Source: Vibrio japonicus (GTDB taxonomy: Bacteria; Pseudomonadota; Gammaproteobacteria; Enterobacterales; Vibrionaceae). Taken from it: DNA of 64,000 nucleotides. Below, one piece after another: positions 49,000 through 58,389 of this stretch (position 1 is its first letter; every line of letters begins with the position of its first letter). The stretch covers positions 930,001 to 994,000 of the forward strand of contig NZ_CP102096.1 of assembly GCF_024582835.1 (NCBI RefSeq), read 5' to 3'. The notes below the pieces were generated by a model. It saw only the letters and a list, made by a program, of their open reading frames with translations. It was not told the DNA's origin and ran no database searches. The translations under genes and the position numbers were made by a program.

Positions 49000-50314
49000 A
49001 ATGTGAAGAGAACAACTGTTGATGGAGTCTTTGTGCATGCCCATCGGTCATTGATGAAATGTAATCCGCGATAACGCGGTAGCCTGCGCTTTCATCACTG
49101 CGCTCAATCCATTTTTGACGAGTCTGTATCGGCAGCAATCTTTCCGGGTCGGCACTCAGTGCTTCAAAAATATCCATAATGATTTGTTGGCCTTTGTACT
49201 CGACGACCTGAACGTGCGGTACTTGAATCACATACTCACTGACGAAGTGTTTTAGGATCTCCAGTGCTTTATCCATCGTCGCTTCAAGGTAAGCATTCCA
49301 TGCCAGTAGCTCACTTTCGAATGGCGCATCAACAGGTTTAATCGAAATACTGGTCAGCAGCGCATTGACCATGCCCCCAATCGCATCTTTACGCTGAAAA
49401 TGGGTGCCGGAAAACAGCATTTCCGTGATGGAGTCAATGTGCTTTTCAAACCAAGGGTCGCCACATTCCGCGAGCTTACTGGCTGCACCCTCAATCCACT
49501 GGTGGCGATTGACCATGCTAAGGACTAAGGCATCTTCCAAATCATGCACGCCGTATGCGATATCATCAGCCAGCTCCATAATTGAGCAGTCGATGGATTT
49601 ATAACGGGTCTTTTTATGCTCATGAGCGGCAAATTTTTCATCGCGCATTTGGCTAAATAGCGCTTTATCATTGTCGCTTAACGGTTCTAGTAGCCAGTCG
49701 AATAAGCCTTTATCGCAGTTATAGAGCCCTTTGGCTGGCATCCATTCACGAGCACGCAGTTTACGCTGGTGTGAAACGCTTTTTGGCATCACTTCGGCAC
49801 GGGTTTCACTGATGAGTGCAGGGTATTTTACCAAGCCCAAAAGTGTGCGGCGCGTTAAGTTCATACCAAAGTGTTCGGTGTAAGGCTCCAATTTCGTCAC
49901 AATGCGAAAGGTCTGTGCGTTGCCTTCAAACCCGCCGTGGTCACGCATCATGTAATTCAGAGCGACTTCACCGCCGTGCCCATAGGGTGGATGGCCAATA
50001 TCATGAGCAAGGCAAAGCGAGTCAATCAAACTGTCGCTGGGCAGTAAATCGCGAAACTCAGGCTGTTTCTTTTTTATCTGCGCAACAATGCCTGTCCCTA
50101 ATTGAGCGGCTTCCAGTGAGTGAGTCAAACGCGTGCGGTGAAAATCATCAAAACTATTGCCATGAACCTGTGTTTTCGCTTGCAGACGACGAAACGCAGC
50201 GGAGTGAAGAATACGCGCACGATCTCGTTGGTAAGGGCTACGGTGGTCATCACGGCGAATCTTGTGTTCATCGTCATGGCGTTCGTGCCATAAATCGCTG
50301 ATATTAAACGTCAT
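48998..50314 (-). CDS. dGTPase-like HD-domain deoxynucleotide triphosphohydrolase
   Basis: 438 residues, shorter than E. coli Dgt (505) and of the second type. HD metal site: H-x-R in FHRTRLTHSLEAAQLG near 60, then CLAHDIGHPPYGHGGE near 105-120. ELADDIAYGVHDLED near 235 is the third conserved block. It hydrolyses dNTPs to deoxynucleoside and tripolyphosphate in characterised relatives. Such enzymes can limit phage DNA synthesis, but this one sits between ordinary chromosomal genes, and yfbR, also a nucleotide hydrolase, is next to it. Two direct repeats of TTTACGTAC (50332 and 50349) lie in its promoter. Confidence 0.9.
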   Translation of the reverse strand: MTFNISDLWHERHDDEHKIRRDDHRSPYQRDRARILHSAAFRRLQAKTQVHGNSFDDFHRTRLTHSLEAAQLGTGIVAQIKKKQPEFRDLLPSDSLIDSLCLAHDIGHPPYGHGGEVALNYMMRDHGGFEGNAQTFRIVTKLEPYTEHFGMNLTRRTLLGLVKYPALISETRAEVMPKSVSHQRKLRAREWMPAKGLYNCDKGLFDWLLEPLSDNDKALFSQMRDEKFAAHEHKKTRYKSIDCSIMELADDIAYGVHDLEDALVLSMVNRHQWIEGAASKLAECGDPWFEKHIDSITEMLFSGTHFQRKDAIGGMVNALLTSISIKPVDAPFESELLAWNAYLEATMDKALEILKHFVSEYVIQVPHVQVVEYKGQQIIMDIFEALSADPERLLPIQTRQKWIERSDESAGYRVIADYISSMTDGHAQRLHQQLFSSH

Positions 50315-50446
50315 AAACAGGCTTCCAAACTTTTACGTACCAAAACTATTTACGTACAGATACGTTAATGTATTTAAGTGACAGATTTAGTGAGAGTTAT
50401 TCGTTTCTGTCAGTTTTTCAGGGTTACTGCTCTTAGTTGAACATGA

Positions 50447-51058
50447 TTAACTGATTTCGTCTAAAGATAACTCGAAGCTTGGCGCGAAGACGGTCAAAAA
50501 GTATTCCATTTCACGCGAGTGACGCTCCTTTAAGGTGACTTCAAGGCGCTTTTTAGCCAGTGCGTACTCGTGGTTGCCCGCACTTAACTCTTCTAGGCAT
50601 TTTAGATAAGCGCAGATTGTGTCTGCTTGTTTGACGATAGACGCGTCTTCTGGGTGAGTGGACTCAGAAACCAAGTAAGGCGCGAAATCTTCTCGAAATT
50701 CTTCAGGCAGCATAGAGAGCAGGCGTTTTTCTGCGATGGCTTCAATCTTTTTATACTCTTTGGCGATTTCTGGGTTGAAGTATTTGACTGGCGTCGGCAA
50801 ATCACCCGTCAGCACTTCACTGGTATCGTGGTACATACCTAGTAGGGCGATCCGTTCGGGGTTTAACTTTCCACCAAATTTTTTGTTTTTGATGACGGCT
50901 AAAGCGTGAGCAACAAAGGCCACTTGTAAACTGTGCTCAGAAATATTTTCGGTGGAGACTGAACGCATCAACGGCCAGCGTTGTATGAGTTTCATACGTG
51001 CTAGATGGGCAAAAAAATGACTTTCTTTTGGTTTCTCTTCTGATAAAAGTTTTTGCAT
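50447..51058 (-). CDS. yfbR: 5'-deoxynucleotidase YfbR
   Basis: HD-domain phosphatase that dephosphorylates dNMPs and starts the alternative dUMP/thymidine salvage route. 203 residues from ATG 51058 (GGGAA upstream). [21 protein letters not shown] near 11-30 (shown over its core), [14 protein letters not shown] near 41, and metal motif [20 protein letters not shown] (20 residues) near 74 are as in E. coli YfbR. It follows alaA on the same strand, as in E. coli, but a terminator separates them. Confidence 0.93.
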   Translation of the reverse strand: MQKLLSEEKPKESHFFAHLARMKLIQRWPLMRSVSTENISEHSLQVAFVAHALAVIKNKKFGGKLNPERIALLGMYHDTSEVLTGDLPTPVKYFNPEIAKEYKKIEAIAEKRLLSMLPEEFREDFAPYLVSESTHPEDASIVKQADTICAYLKCLEELSAGNHEYALAKKRLEVTLKERHSREMEYFLTVFAPSFELSLDEIS

Positions 51059-51077
51059 AAATCGATTCCCTGACAAC

Positions 51078-51104
51078 AAAAAAGGGCACTCAATGAGTAC
51101 CCTT
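51078..51104 (-). terminator. alaA terminator
   Basis: Imperfect stem GGGCACTC/GAGTACCC (51084-51091 with 51095-51102) flanked by A and T runs; the left A-run gives the U-tract on the minus strand. It lies between alaA and yfbR. Confidence 0.75.
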
Positions 51105-51132
51105 TAAGAATATGTAAGTTAGGCGCTAATTA

Positions 51133-52347
51133 CTACTGGCTGTATGTAGACAGGAATCTTTCAAAGCGTCCGATGGCCATTTCTAGGTCTTCAACGTGAG
51201 GAAGTGTCACGATGCGGAAATGGTCCGGTTTTGGCCAGTTAAAGCCGCTGCCTTGTACCAGAAGGACTTTTTCCTGAATCAAGAAATCGAGCACCATTTT
51301 TTGGTCATCTTTGATGTTGTACATCTTGGTGTCAATTTTAGGAAACAGATACATCGCCCCTTTTGGTTTCACACAAGTGACACCTGGGATCTGCGTAATC
51401 AGTTCATACGCGCGGTCACGTTGTTCAAGTAGGCGACCACCCGGCAGGATCAGCTCATTGATACTTTGGTACCCACCTAATGCGGTTTGTATTGCGTGCT
51501 GCATCGGCACGTTGGCACACAAGCGCATGGAAGCAAGCATCTCTAATCCGTTGATGTAGCCTTGAGCTTGATGTTTAGGCCCAGTCAGGAACATCCAACC
51601 GCCACGGAAACCACATACGCGGTACGCTTTTGACAGGCCGTTGAACGTTACAACCAGCACATCCTCTGTCAGAGTGGCGATAGAAGTGTGAGTCGCACCG
51701 TCGTAAAGCACTTTATCGTAGATTTCATCGGCGAAAATGATCAGCTTGTGCTTACGCGCAATCTCAATCACTTCCAGTAAGAAGTCACGGCTGTACACCG
51801 CGCCCGTTGGGTTGTTCGGGTTGATCAGAACAATACCGCGCGTTTTTGGTGTGATCTTCTTTTTGATGTCGTCAAGATCTGGGTACCAGTCGGACTCTTC
51901 ATCACAGATGTAATGCACAGCTTTACCACCAGACAATGACACAGATGCCGTCCACAATGGGTAGTCTGGTGCTGGTACTAACATTTCATCGCCATTGTTA
52001 AGTAGCGCTTGCATCGCCATAACAATAAGCTCTGACGCGCCATTACCGATATAGACGTCTTCAACATCTAAAGAGCGAATACCTTTACGCTGATAGTACT
52101 GCACAACGGCTTTACGAGCTGAGTAAATACCCTTTGAGTCACAGTAGCCTTGAGAGGTCGGTAGGTTGCGAATAACATCGACCAGGATTTCGTCAGGGGC
52201 GTCAAAGCCAAATGGGGCGGGATTCCCAATATTCAGCTTTAGTATTTTATGCCCTTCTTCCTCCATGCGTTTAGCATGTTTGAGTACAGGCCCCCTAATG
52301 TCATAGCAGACATTGTCGAGTTTTGACGACATCCCGATATTTTGCAT
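51133..52347 (-). CDS. alaA: Glutamate-pyruvate aminotransferase AlaA
   Basis: Main alanine-forming transaminase. 404 residues (E. coli 405). PLP enzyme of fold type I: LNIGNPAPFGFDAP near 39, VLINPNNPTGAVYS near 180, and PLP-binding Lys in FNGLSKAYRVCGFRGGWM near 235. Divergent from menF; 219 bases between them hold promoters for both, with no clear operator seen. Confidence 0.95.
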   Translation of the reverse strand: MQNIGMSSKLDNVCYDIRGPVLKHAKRMEEEGHKILKLNIGNPAPFGFDAPDEILVDVIRNLPTSQGYCDSKGIYSARKAVVQYYQRKGIRSLDVEDVYIGNGASELIVMAMQALLNNGDEMLVPAPDYPLWTASVSLSGGKAVHYICDEESDWYPDLDDIKKKITPKTRGIVLINPNNPTGAVYSRDFLLEVIEIARKHKLIIFADEIYDKVLYDGATHTSIATLTEDVLVVTFNGLSKAYRVCGFRGGWMFLTGPKHQAQGYINGLEMLASMRLCANVPMQHAIQTALGGYQSINELILPGGRLLEQRDRAYELITQIPGVTCVKPKGAMYLFPKIDTKMYNIKDDQKMVLDFLIQEKVLLVQGSGFNWPKPDHFRIVTLPHVEDLEMAIGRFERFLSTYSQ

Positions 52348-52566
52348 TGAATAAAACCTAAAATTAATTGTAATTCTTTATTAAGCTACATCAAAAATAG
52401 ATTCTTTAGAATAAAAATCTGGATTCAGGAAGGATATTTCGTGTTTGTAGCACGCTCATTATCACAGGATTATGCAAAACATTCGAGACAACCTTGATTT
52501 GAATAGGGTCTATTAATAGAGTAGCGGTTTACAATAAATAATAATCTCCATGCATACGAGGCTGAT

Positions 52567-53874
52567 TTGTCATACTTTCATCAAGCCGTTAGTGAGCTAA
52601 TTGAACGCGTCAAGGCTGTAGAAGACGGAGTTACCCGTTTGGTTCAAATTCTTGAGGAAAAACCTGACTTTGCATTCATCGATTGGCTAGAAGCTCAGCC
52701 ACTATTCCCTAAGTTTTATTGGCAGTCTCGTGACACACGTGAAGAAGTGGTCGCACTTGGGCAGCTACATACCTTTGTTGACCCGGCGCCAGCGTATGCG
52801 ATTCTTTCTGGCGAGCAACGCATTTGGGGCGGGCGCTCTTTTGATGGTCATACCGACAAAAATCGTCGCTGTATGTCGTCGCTCTTCTTTCTACCGCAAA
52901 TTGAATTGATTCGTTGTGACGAACAGTTATCTCTGGCAGTGAATCTAACCGCCGAGAAACACCGCACACTGGCCGCGCTTTATAAATTGCAGTTTGAAGT
53001 CAGTTTACTGCCACCTGTCTCTGCCCATGTTGAGCATATCGAACATACACCGTGCAAACAGCAATGGGCTGAGTTAGTCGAGAAAGTGCTCACTGGTATT
53101 GAAAACGATGAGTTTAAGAAAGTGGTGCTGGCGCGAAAAACATCAGTCATGCTGGATGAGTCGTTGTGTGCCTCTCAGTTTTTAAAAGCGAGTTACTTGA
53201 AGAATCACCATAGTTTCCACTTTATGTTGTCTCTTGATAAACGCCACAGTTTTATCGGCTCAACACCAGAACGATTGTATGCACGCCAAGGGCAAGATCT
53301 CTATACCGAAGCGCTTGCAGGCACGATTGGTCGTGGCAAAAATGCCAGCCACGATATGGAGTTGGCAAATTGGTTAGCTAACGACAGCAAAAACCTGAAT
53401 GAAAACCAATATGTGGTTGATGACATCATTGAGCGTTTGACGCCACATTCAGAACAAGTGAGTGTGGAAGAGGAAGCGCGATTGGTACGCCTGCGCAAAG
53501 TGCAGCACCTTAAACGCAGCATTCATGCGAACCTTAAGCAAGGCATTAATGGCGTCCAGCTGTTGAGCGCTTTGCAACCAACGGCGGCAGTGGCAGGTTT
53601 ACCACGTAAAGAGTCGATGGAATTTATTCAGCAGCATGAGCCTTTTGCCCGCGGTTGGTATGCAGGTTCAATGGGCTTTATTAGCCATCAGCGAGCAGAG
53701 TTCTGTGTTGCGATTCGCAGTGCTTTGGTTTTGGGCGATGAAGTTCAGCTGTTTGCTGGTGCAGGCATTGTACCGGGTTCTGTGGCAGAGCATGAATGGC
53801 AAGAGCTTGATAAGAAAATGTCGACCTTGTTGTCTCTGATTTCTGATCACGCGCCACTTGGAGTCGCGTCATAA
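52567..53874 (+). CDS. menF: Isochorismate synthase MenF
   Basis: First enzyme of menaquinone synthesis, chorismate to isochorismate. 435 residues. Start TTG 52567 (CGAGG upstream). Chorismate-binding domain in the C-terminal half: KKVVLARKTSV near 180, GSTPERLYARQG near 235, ALAGTIGRG near 252, and the C-terminal WYAGSMGFI and GAGIVPGS motifs. First of the men operon; ends next to menD with no gap. Confidence 0.93.
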   Translation: MSYFHQAVSELIERVKAVEDGVTRLVQILEEKPDFAFIDWLEAQPLFPKFYWQSRDTREEVVALGQLHTFVDPAPAYAILSGEQRIWGGRSFDGHTDKNRRCMSSLFFLPQIELIRCDEQLSLAVNLTAEKHRTLAALYKLQFEVSLLPPVSAHVEHIEHTPCKQQWAELVEKVLTGIENDEFKKVVLARKTSVMLDESLCASQFLKASYLKNHHSFHFMLSLDKRHSFIGSTPERLYARQGQDLYTEALAGTIGRGKNASHDMELANWLANDSKNLNENQYVVDDIIERLTPHSEQVSVEEEARLVRLRKVQHLKRSIHANLKQGINGVQLLSALQPTAAVAGLPRKESMEFIQQHEPFARGWYAGSMGFISHQRAEFCVAIRSALVLGDEVQLFAGAGIVPGSVAEHEWQELDKKMSTLLSLISDHAPLGVAS

Positions 53875-55608
53875 ATGAGTACCAATCCAAATTCACAGGC
53901 AGTCATCAATCGTATTTGGTGCCAAACGATTTTAGAAGAATTAACCCGTTTTGGTGTTACGGATATCTGTGTGGCACCGGGTTCACGCTCGACACCACTG
54001 ACACTTGAAGCAGACGAAAACAGCAAACTGACCCTACATACCCATTTTGACGAGCGTGGTTTAGGTTTTCTGGCGCTTGGTCTGGCCAAAGCCTCAAAGC
54101 GACCAGTTGCGATTGTTGTCACCTCTGGTACTGCGGTCGCGAACTTATTACCTGCGATCGCTGAAGCAAAACTGACTGGAGAAAAGCTGGTGGTGCTTAC
54201 CGCTGATCGCCCGGTTGAGCTTATCGCTTGCGGCGCGAATCAAGCGATCAACCAGTCCGGCATTTATTCTTCTCATGTGTCAGCCACGCTAGAACTACCG
54301 AGCCCTTCGCTCAATATACCCCTGAAGTGGCTGCTCTCCTCTATCGATCAAATCATGTTCGAACAGGCGCAAAAGGGCAGTGCCATTCATATTAATTGCC
54401 CGTTTCCTGAGCCTTTATATAGCGATGAACCTAAATCGAATCATCAAGACTATATCGATGGTGTGCAGAGCTGGTGGCAGTGTTCGAAAACCTTTACGCG
54501 TAAGGTATCAGCGCAAGCAGAACCTAACTTTCAAGTGGCTGATTTTGTATGCAAAAAAGGCGTGATTATCCTTGGTAGTGTCACGCTGGATGAGGCGAAC
54601 AAAGCCAAGCAGCTGTCGGAAAAACTGGGCTGGCCAATACTGTGTGATCCTCAATCAGGACAAACCTCAGCGTGGGCAAATTATGACCTTTGGTTACAGA
54701 ATGCCGATAAAGCGGAAATGTTTAACCAATGCGAGCTGATCATTCAGCTTGGATCGCGAATTGTTTCTAAGCGTTTGAATCAATGGCTACGTCAGCAAGT
54801 CGAACTTCGCAATGCTGAGTATCATTACGTCTCGCCAAGCTTTGATCGCAACAATCAAACGCATTTAATGCAAACTCACCATGTTTGCGACATCTCTTCT
54901 TGGTTAGAAGCCTTCAGGACAGCCATTCCTGTCTTAGTTGAGCAACAATCAAACTGGGCCGATGGCGTGGTTCCGTTTGCGACACAGTTGGCGGAGTTAG
55001 CCGCACTGCATTTATCAACCGATACCAAATTGACGGAAATCGCGCTGGCGTTATCGGTCAATCAACTACCGAGAGAATCGCAAATCTTTCTGGGCAACAG
55101 TTTGTTTGTTCGCTTAGTGGATATGTTTAGTCGAGTGGATGGACACCAAGTCTATAGCAACCGAGGTGCATCTGGGATAGACGGTCTGATTGCGACCGCA
55201 TCGGGCGTTTTACGTGCGAATTCATTACCGATGGTGATTTATATCGGTGATACGTCACTGCTTTACGATTTAAACTCTTTGGCACTATTGAGTAATGCGA
55301 CAACCCCGGTCGTTATCGTCGTAACCAACAATGATGGTGGTGCGATATTTGATCTTCTGCCCGTACCAGAGAAGCAAAAGCAAGCTCTCTATCAAATGCC
55401 TCACGGGTTTGAATTCGAGTTCGCCGCTAGGCAATTTAATCTTGCTTACGCTAAGCCTGAAACACTGGATGACTACCAGAGCTTACTCACAGAGCATCTT
55501 AACTTTGGCAGAGGGGCGTTATTGGTTGAAGTACAGACGCCACCTGAGCAAGCCTCTCAACAACTGAAAGAATTTATCCAACAAGTTTATGCTGTACAGT
55601 CGAATTAG
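53875..55608 (+). CDS. menD: SEPHCHC synthase MenD
   Basis: Thiamine diphosphate enzyme that joins isochorismate and 2-oxoglutarate (SEPHCHC synthesis). 577 residues. VAPGSRSTPLTL near 28, substrate-binding loops, VTSGTAVANLLPAIAEA near 83, and the ThDP/Mg region YIGDTSLLYDLNSLALL near 458 with NNDGGAIFDLLP near 483. ATG follows the menF stop directly. Confidence 0.96.
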   Translation: MSTNPNSQAVINRIWCQTILEELTRFGVTDICVAPGSRSTPLTLEADENSKLTLHTHFDERGLGFLALGLAKASKRPVAIVVTSGTAVANLLPAIAEAKLTGEKLVVLTADRPVELIACGANQAINQSGIYSSHVSATLELPSPSLNIPLKWLLSSIDQIMFEQAQKGSAIHINCPFPEPLYSDEPKSNHQDYIDGVQSWWQCSKTFTRKVSAQAEPNFQVADFVCKKGVIILGSVTLDEANKAKQLSEKLGWPILCDPQSGQTSAWANYDLWLQNADKAEMFNQCELIIQLGSRIVSKRLNQWLRQQVELRNAEYHYVSPSFDRNNQTHLMQTHHVCDISSWLEAFRTAIPVLVEQQSNWADGVVPFATQLAELAALHLSTDTKLTEIALALSVNQLPRESQIFLGNSLFVRLVDMFSRVDGHQVYSNRGASGIDGLIATASGVLRANSLPMVIYIGDTSLLYDLNSLALLSNATTPVVIVVTNNDGGAIFDLLPVPEKQKQALYQMPHGFEFEFAARQFNLAYAKPETLDDYQSLLTEHLNFGRGALLVEVQTPPEQASQQLKEFIQQVYAVQSN

Positions 55609-56377
55609 TTCCAATTTACATGAAACCTCGGGTCCGGTGATTGTGTTTCTTCATGGTTTACTGGGATCAGGAGAAGACTGGCAACCCGCATTAGGGCATT
55701 TGAATGAGTGGCCAACGATCACCGTCGATCTACCGGGGCATGGCCTGAGTGCGTTGGAATCATGTAACAGCTTTAGAGATTGTTGCAATCAAATATCTGA
55801 CGCACTCCTTACCCAGATCGCTTCTCATCGCCCTATAGTATTAGTCGGTTATTCCCTTGGTGCTCGTATTGCAATGACTGGTGTAGCACACCACTACTTT
55901 TCTTCACTCAATATTCAACAATTGATTGTTGAGGGGGGGAACTTTGGTTTGCAATCTGAAGAGGATAAACAGATCCGCCTGAAAAATGATTCACACTGGG
56001 CGGATAGATTCAACAATGATCCAATTGGACAGGTTTTGAACGATTGGTATCAGCAACCGATATTTAGCTCACTAAAGCATGAGCAAAGACAAGAACTGGT
56101 CACTAAACGCAGTGTTAATCTTGGCTCTGCGGTGGCGAATATGTTGATGGCAACATCGCTCGCTAAACAAGAATATTTACTCGACTCGATAAAAGAGGCG
56201 GACGTTAAAACGCACTATATTTTTGGCGAAGACGACGACAAATTTAGCCAGTTGGCGAAACAAAGTAGTTTGTCTTTTAGCTCTGTGGCGCAAGCCGGAC
56301 ATAATGCTCATTGGGAGCAACCAGCGGCATTCGCAAAGATTATTTACACTCAAATCCAAACTCACCTAACGGTTTAG
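55589..56377 (+). CDS. menH: SHCHC synthase MenH
   Basis: Alpha/beta hydrolase-fold lyase that eliminates pyruvate from SEPHCHC. 262 residues. FLHGLLGSGEDW near 21, nucleophile Ser in VGYSLGARIAM near 91, catalytic His in AGHNAHWEQP near 238. The start ATG 55589 overlaps the menD end by 20 bases; no later start fits better. Confidence 0.92.
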   Translation: MLYSRISSNLHETSGPVIVFLHGLLGSGEDWQPALGHLNEWPTITVDLPGHGLSALESCNSFRDCCNQISDALLTQIASHRPIVLVGYSLGARIAMTGVAHHYFSSLNIQQLIVEGGNFGLQSEEDKQIRLKNDSHWADRFNNDPIGQVLNDWYQQPIFSSLKHEQRQELVTKRSVNLGSAVANMLMATSLAKQEYLLDSIKEADVKTHYIFGEDDDKFSQLAKQSSLSFSSVAQAGHNAHWEQPAAFAKIIYTQIQTHLTV

Positions 56378-56414
56378 TTAAGTGAGTGAGCTAGGGAAAG
56401 AAACAGGAATCACC

Positions 56415-57281
56415 ATGTCAAAAACAGTTGGTATCTCAGAAGAAGAACTCTACGCACCCGTTTACTGGAACGACTGCACCGGTGAATATGAAGATATTCA
56501 ATATCATAAATCAGAAGATGGCATTGCGAAGATCACCATTGCTCGCCCTCAAGTACACAATGCTTTTCGTCCTCAAACCGTCAAAGAGATGATTAACGCA
56601 CTCGCTGATGCTCGTTATGACGAAGGTGTTGGCGTTATCATTCTGACAGGTTTAGGTGAAAAAGCGTTCTGTTCTGGTGGTGACCAAAAGATTCGTGGTG
56701 ATTACGGCGGCTACCAAGACGAATCGGGTACTCATCACCTAAACGTGCTGGATTTTCAACGCCAGATTCGTACTTGTCCAAAGCCAGTGATCGCATCGGT
56801 AGCGGGTTGGGCAGTCGGTGGTGGTCACGTTCTACACATGATGTGTGACTTAACGATTGCCGCAGAGAATGCACAGTTTGGTCAAACAGGCCCGAAAGTA
56901 GGCTCATTTGATGGTGGCTGGGGTGCTTCTTACATGGCGCGTATTGTTGGTCAGAAGAAAGCACGCGAAATTTGGTTCCTATGCCGTTTCTACGATGCAC
57001 AAGAAGCATTAGACATGGGGCTGGTGAATACCGTTGTTCCTGTCGAAGATCTAGAGAAAGAAACCGTGCGTTGGTGCCGAGAAACCCTACAGCATAGCCC
57101 AATGGCGCTACGTTGTTTGAAAGCTGCTCTAAACGCCGACTGTGATGGTCAGGCTGGCTTGCAAGAGCTTGCGGGTAACGCGACCATGATGTTCTACATG
57201 ACCGAAGAAGGTCAGGAAGGGCGTAACGCTTTTAACGAGAAGCGTCGTCCGGACTTTAACAAGTTCCCTCGTAACCCATAA
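56415..57281 (+). CDS. menB: 1,4-dihydroxy-2-naphthoyl-CoA synthase MenB
   Basis: Crotonase-family Dieckmann cyclase. 288 residues from ATG 56415 (CAGGAA upstream); the GTG at 56382 lies just behind the menH stop and adds 11 non-conserved residues. Motifs: [16 protein letters not shown] near 86, [14 protein letters not shown] near 130, and [20 protein letters not shown] (20 residues) near 156. Same length as E. coli MenB (285). Confidence 0.96.
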   Translation: MSKTVGISEEELYAPVYWNDCTGEYEDIQYHKSEDGIAKITIARPQVHNAFRPQTVKEMINALADARYDEGVGVIILTGLGEKAFCSGGDQKIRGDYGGYQDESGTHHLNVLDFQRQIRTCPKPVIASVAGWAVGGGHVLHMMCDLTIAAENAQFGQTGPKVGSFDGGWGASYMARIVGQKKAREIWFLCRFYDAQEALDMGLVNTVVPVEDLEKETVRWCRETLQHSPMALRCLKAALNADCDGQAGLQELAGNATMMFYMTEEGQEGRNAFNEKRRPDFNKFPRNP

Positions 57282-57302
57282 CGCGTTTTATCTGTGGATT
57301 AA

Positions 57303-57328
57303 CGATAGCTCCGGTCATGGGGCTATCG
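57303..57328 (+). other. Hairpin between menB and menC
   Basis: Ten-pair stem with one G-T (57303-57312 with 57319-57328), core CGATAGC/GCTATCG, and no T-run. It lies in the 121-base menB-menC gap, the only sizeable gap in the men operon. It could be an mRNA-processing or stabilising element rather than a terminator. Confidence 0.5.
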
Positions 57329-57402
57329 GAATTAAATTCTGTAGACATTCCGTAAACATAAAAACCGCTAATTTTATCGAGATAACAAAAGGGAATATTG
57401 GT

Positions 57403-58389
57403 ATGAGATCTGCCAAACTGTATCGCTATGAATTGCCGATGGACAGTGGCGTGATACTGCGTGAACAAAGGCTGACGGTACGTGAAGGGTTTATTGTTGA
57501 ATTAGTGCAGGACGGCCAATTAGGTAGAGGCGAAGTGGCTCCGCTGCCGGGTTTCAGCCTAGAATCGATGGATGAGGCATACTCCCAACTTGTTGAACAA
57601 TTGGCCCTTTGGCAGCAGGGAAAAGAGCTCCATCTAGATGAGTTACACCCATCGGTTGCGTTCGGTATTTCAATGGCGCAATTAGAACTGGATAAGATTT
57701 TACCTGAAGAGGGATGTTATCAGGCTGCGCCACTTTGTACTGGTGATCCAGATGAGCTGCTGCCTAAGCTAAATGCCATGCAGGGTGACAAGGTAGCAAA
57801 GATCAAAGTGGGTCTGTATGAGCCGATTCGTGATGGCATGCTGGTGAACTTGTTTTTAGAGTCCATTCCTGATCTTTCACTACGTTTAGATGCAAACCGC
57901 GCTTGGACGGCTGAAAAAGCGCAGCAGTTTGCAAACAAAATTGCGCCGTCTCTTCGTCAGCGGATCGCGTTTATCGAAGAGCCTTGCCAATCGCCAGGTG
58001 ATAGTTTCTCGTTTGCGATTAACACTGGTATTGCCATTGCGTGGGATGAAACGCTTCAGCATGCGATTAAGGAAGAGAGCTTTGCGCTTCAGGATCTAAA
58101 CGGCGCAAAGGCCATCATCATTAAACCGACGGTGATTGGTTCGGTTGAACGCTGTATTGGTTTGATAGAAAAAGCCAAAACTTTGGGTATCAAAGCGATC
58201 ATTAGCTCAAGTATTGAATCCAGCTTAGGCCTTACTCAGTTAGCTAGACTGGCGCAGTGGCAATTGCCGGAAGAAGTGCCGGGTTTAGACACAATAGGTT
58301 TGTTTGCCCAGCAGCTTGAAGTCGCATGGCCAGGTTGTGAATTGCCAGTTTCGTCTTTGTCTGAACAAGCGCTTATTTGGCAGTGCTGA
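57403..58389 (+). CDS. menC: o-Succinylbenzoate synthase MenC
   Basis: Enolase-superfamily dehydratase converting SHCHC to o-succinylbenzoate. 328 residues. KIKVGLYEP near 127 (K-x-K), metal ligands in LRLDANRAW near 160 and IEEPCQSP near 190, IAWDETLQ near 211, and IIKPTVIGS near 232. ATG 57403. Stop overlaps the menE start (TGATG). Confidence 0.94.
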   Translation: MRSAKLYRYELPMDSGVILREQRLTVREGFIVELVQDGQLGRGEVAPLPGFSLESMDEAYSQLVEQLALWQQGKELHLDELHPSVAFGISMAQLELDKILPEEGCYQAAPLCTGDPDELLPKLNAMQGDKVAKIKVGLYEPIRDGMLVNLFLESIPDLSLRLDANRAWTAEKAQQFANKIAPSLRQRIAFIEEPCQSPGDSFSFAINTGIAIAWDETLQHAIKEESFALQDLNGAKAIIIKPTVIGSVERCIGLIEKAKTLGIKAIISSSIESSLGLTQLARLAQWQLPEEVPGLDTIGLFAQQLEVAWPGCELPVSSLSEQALIWQC

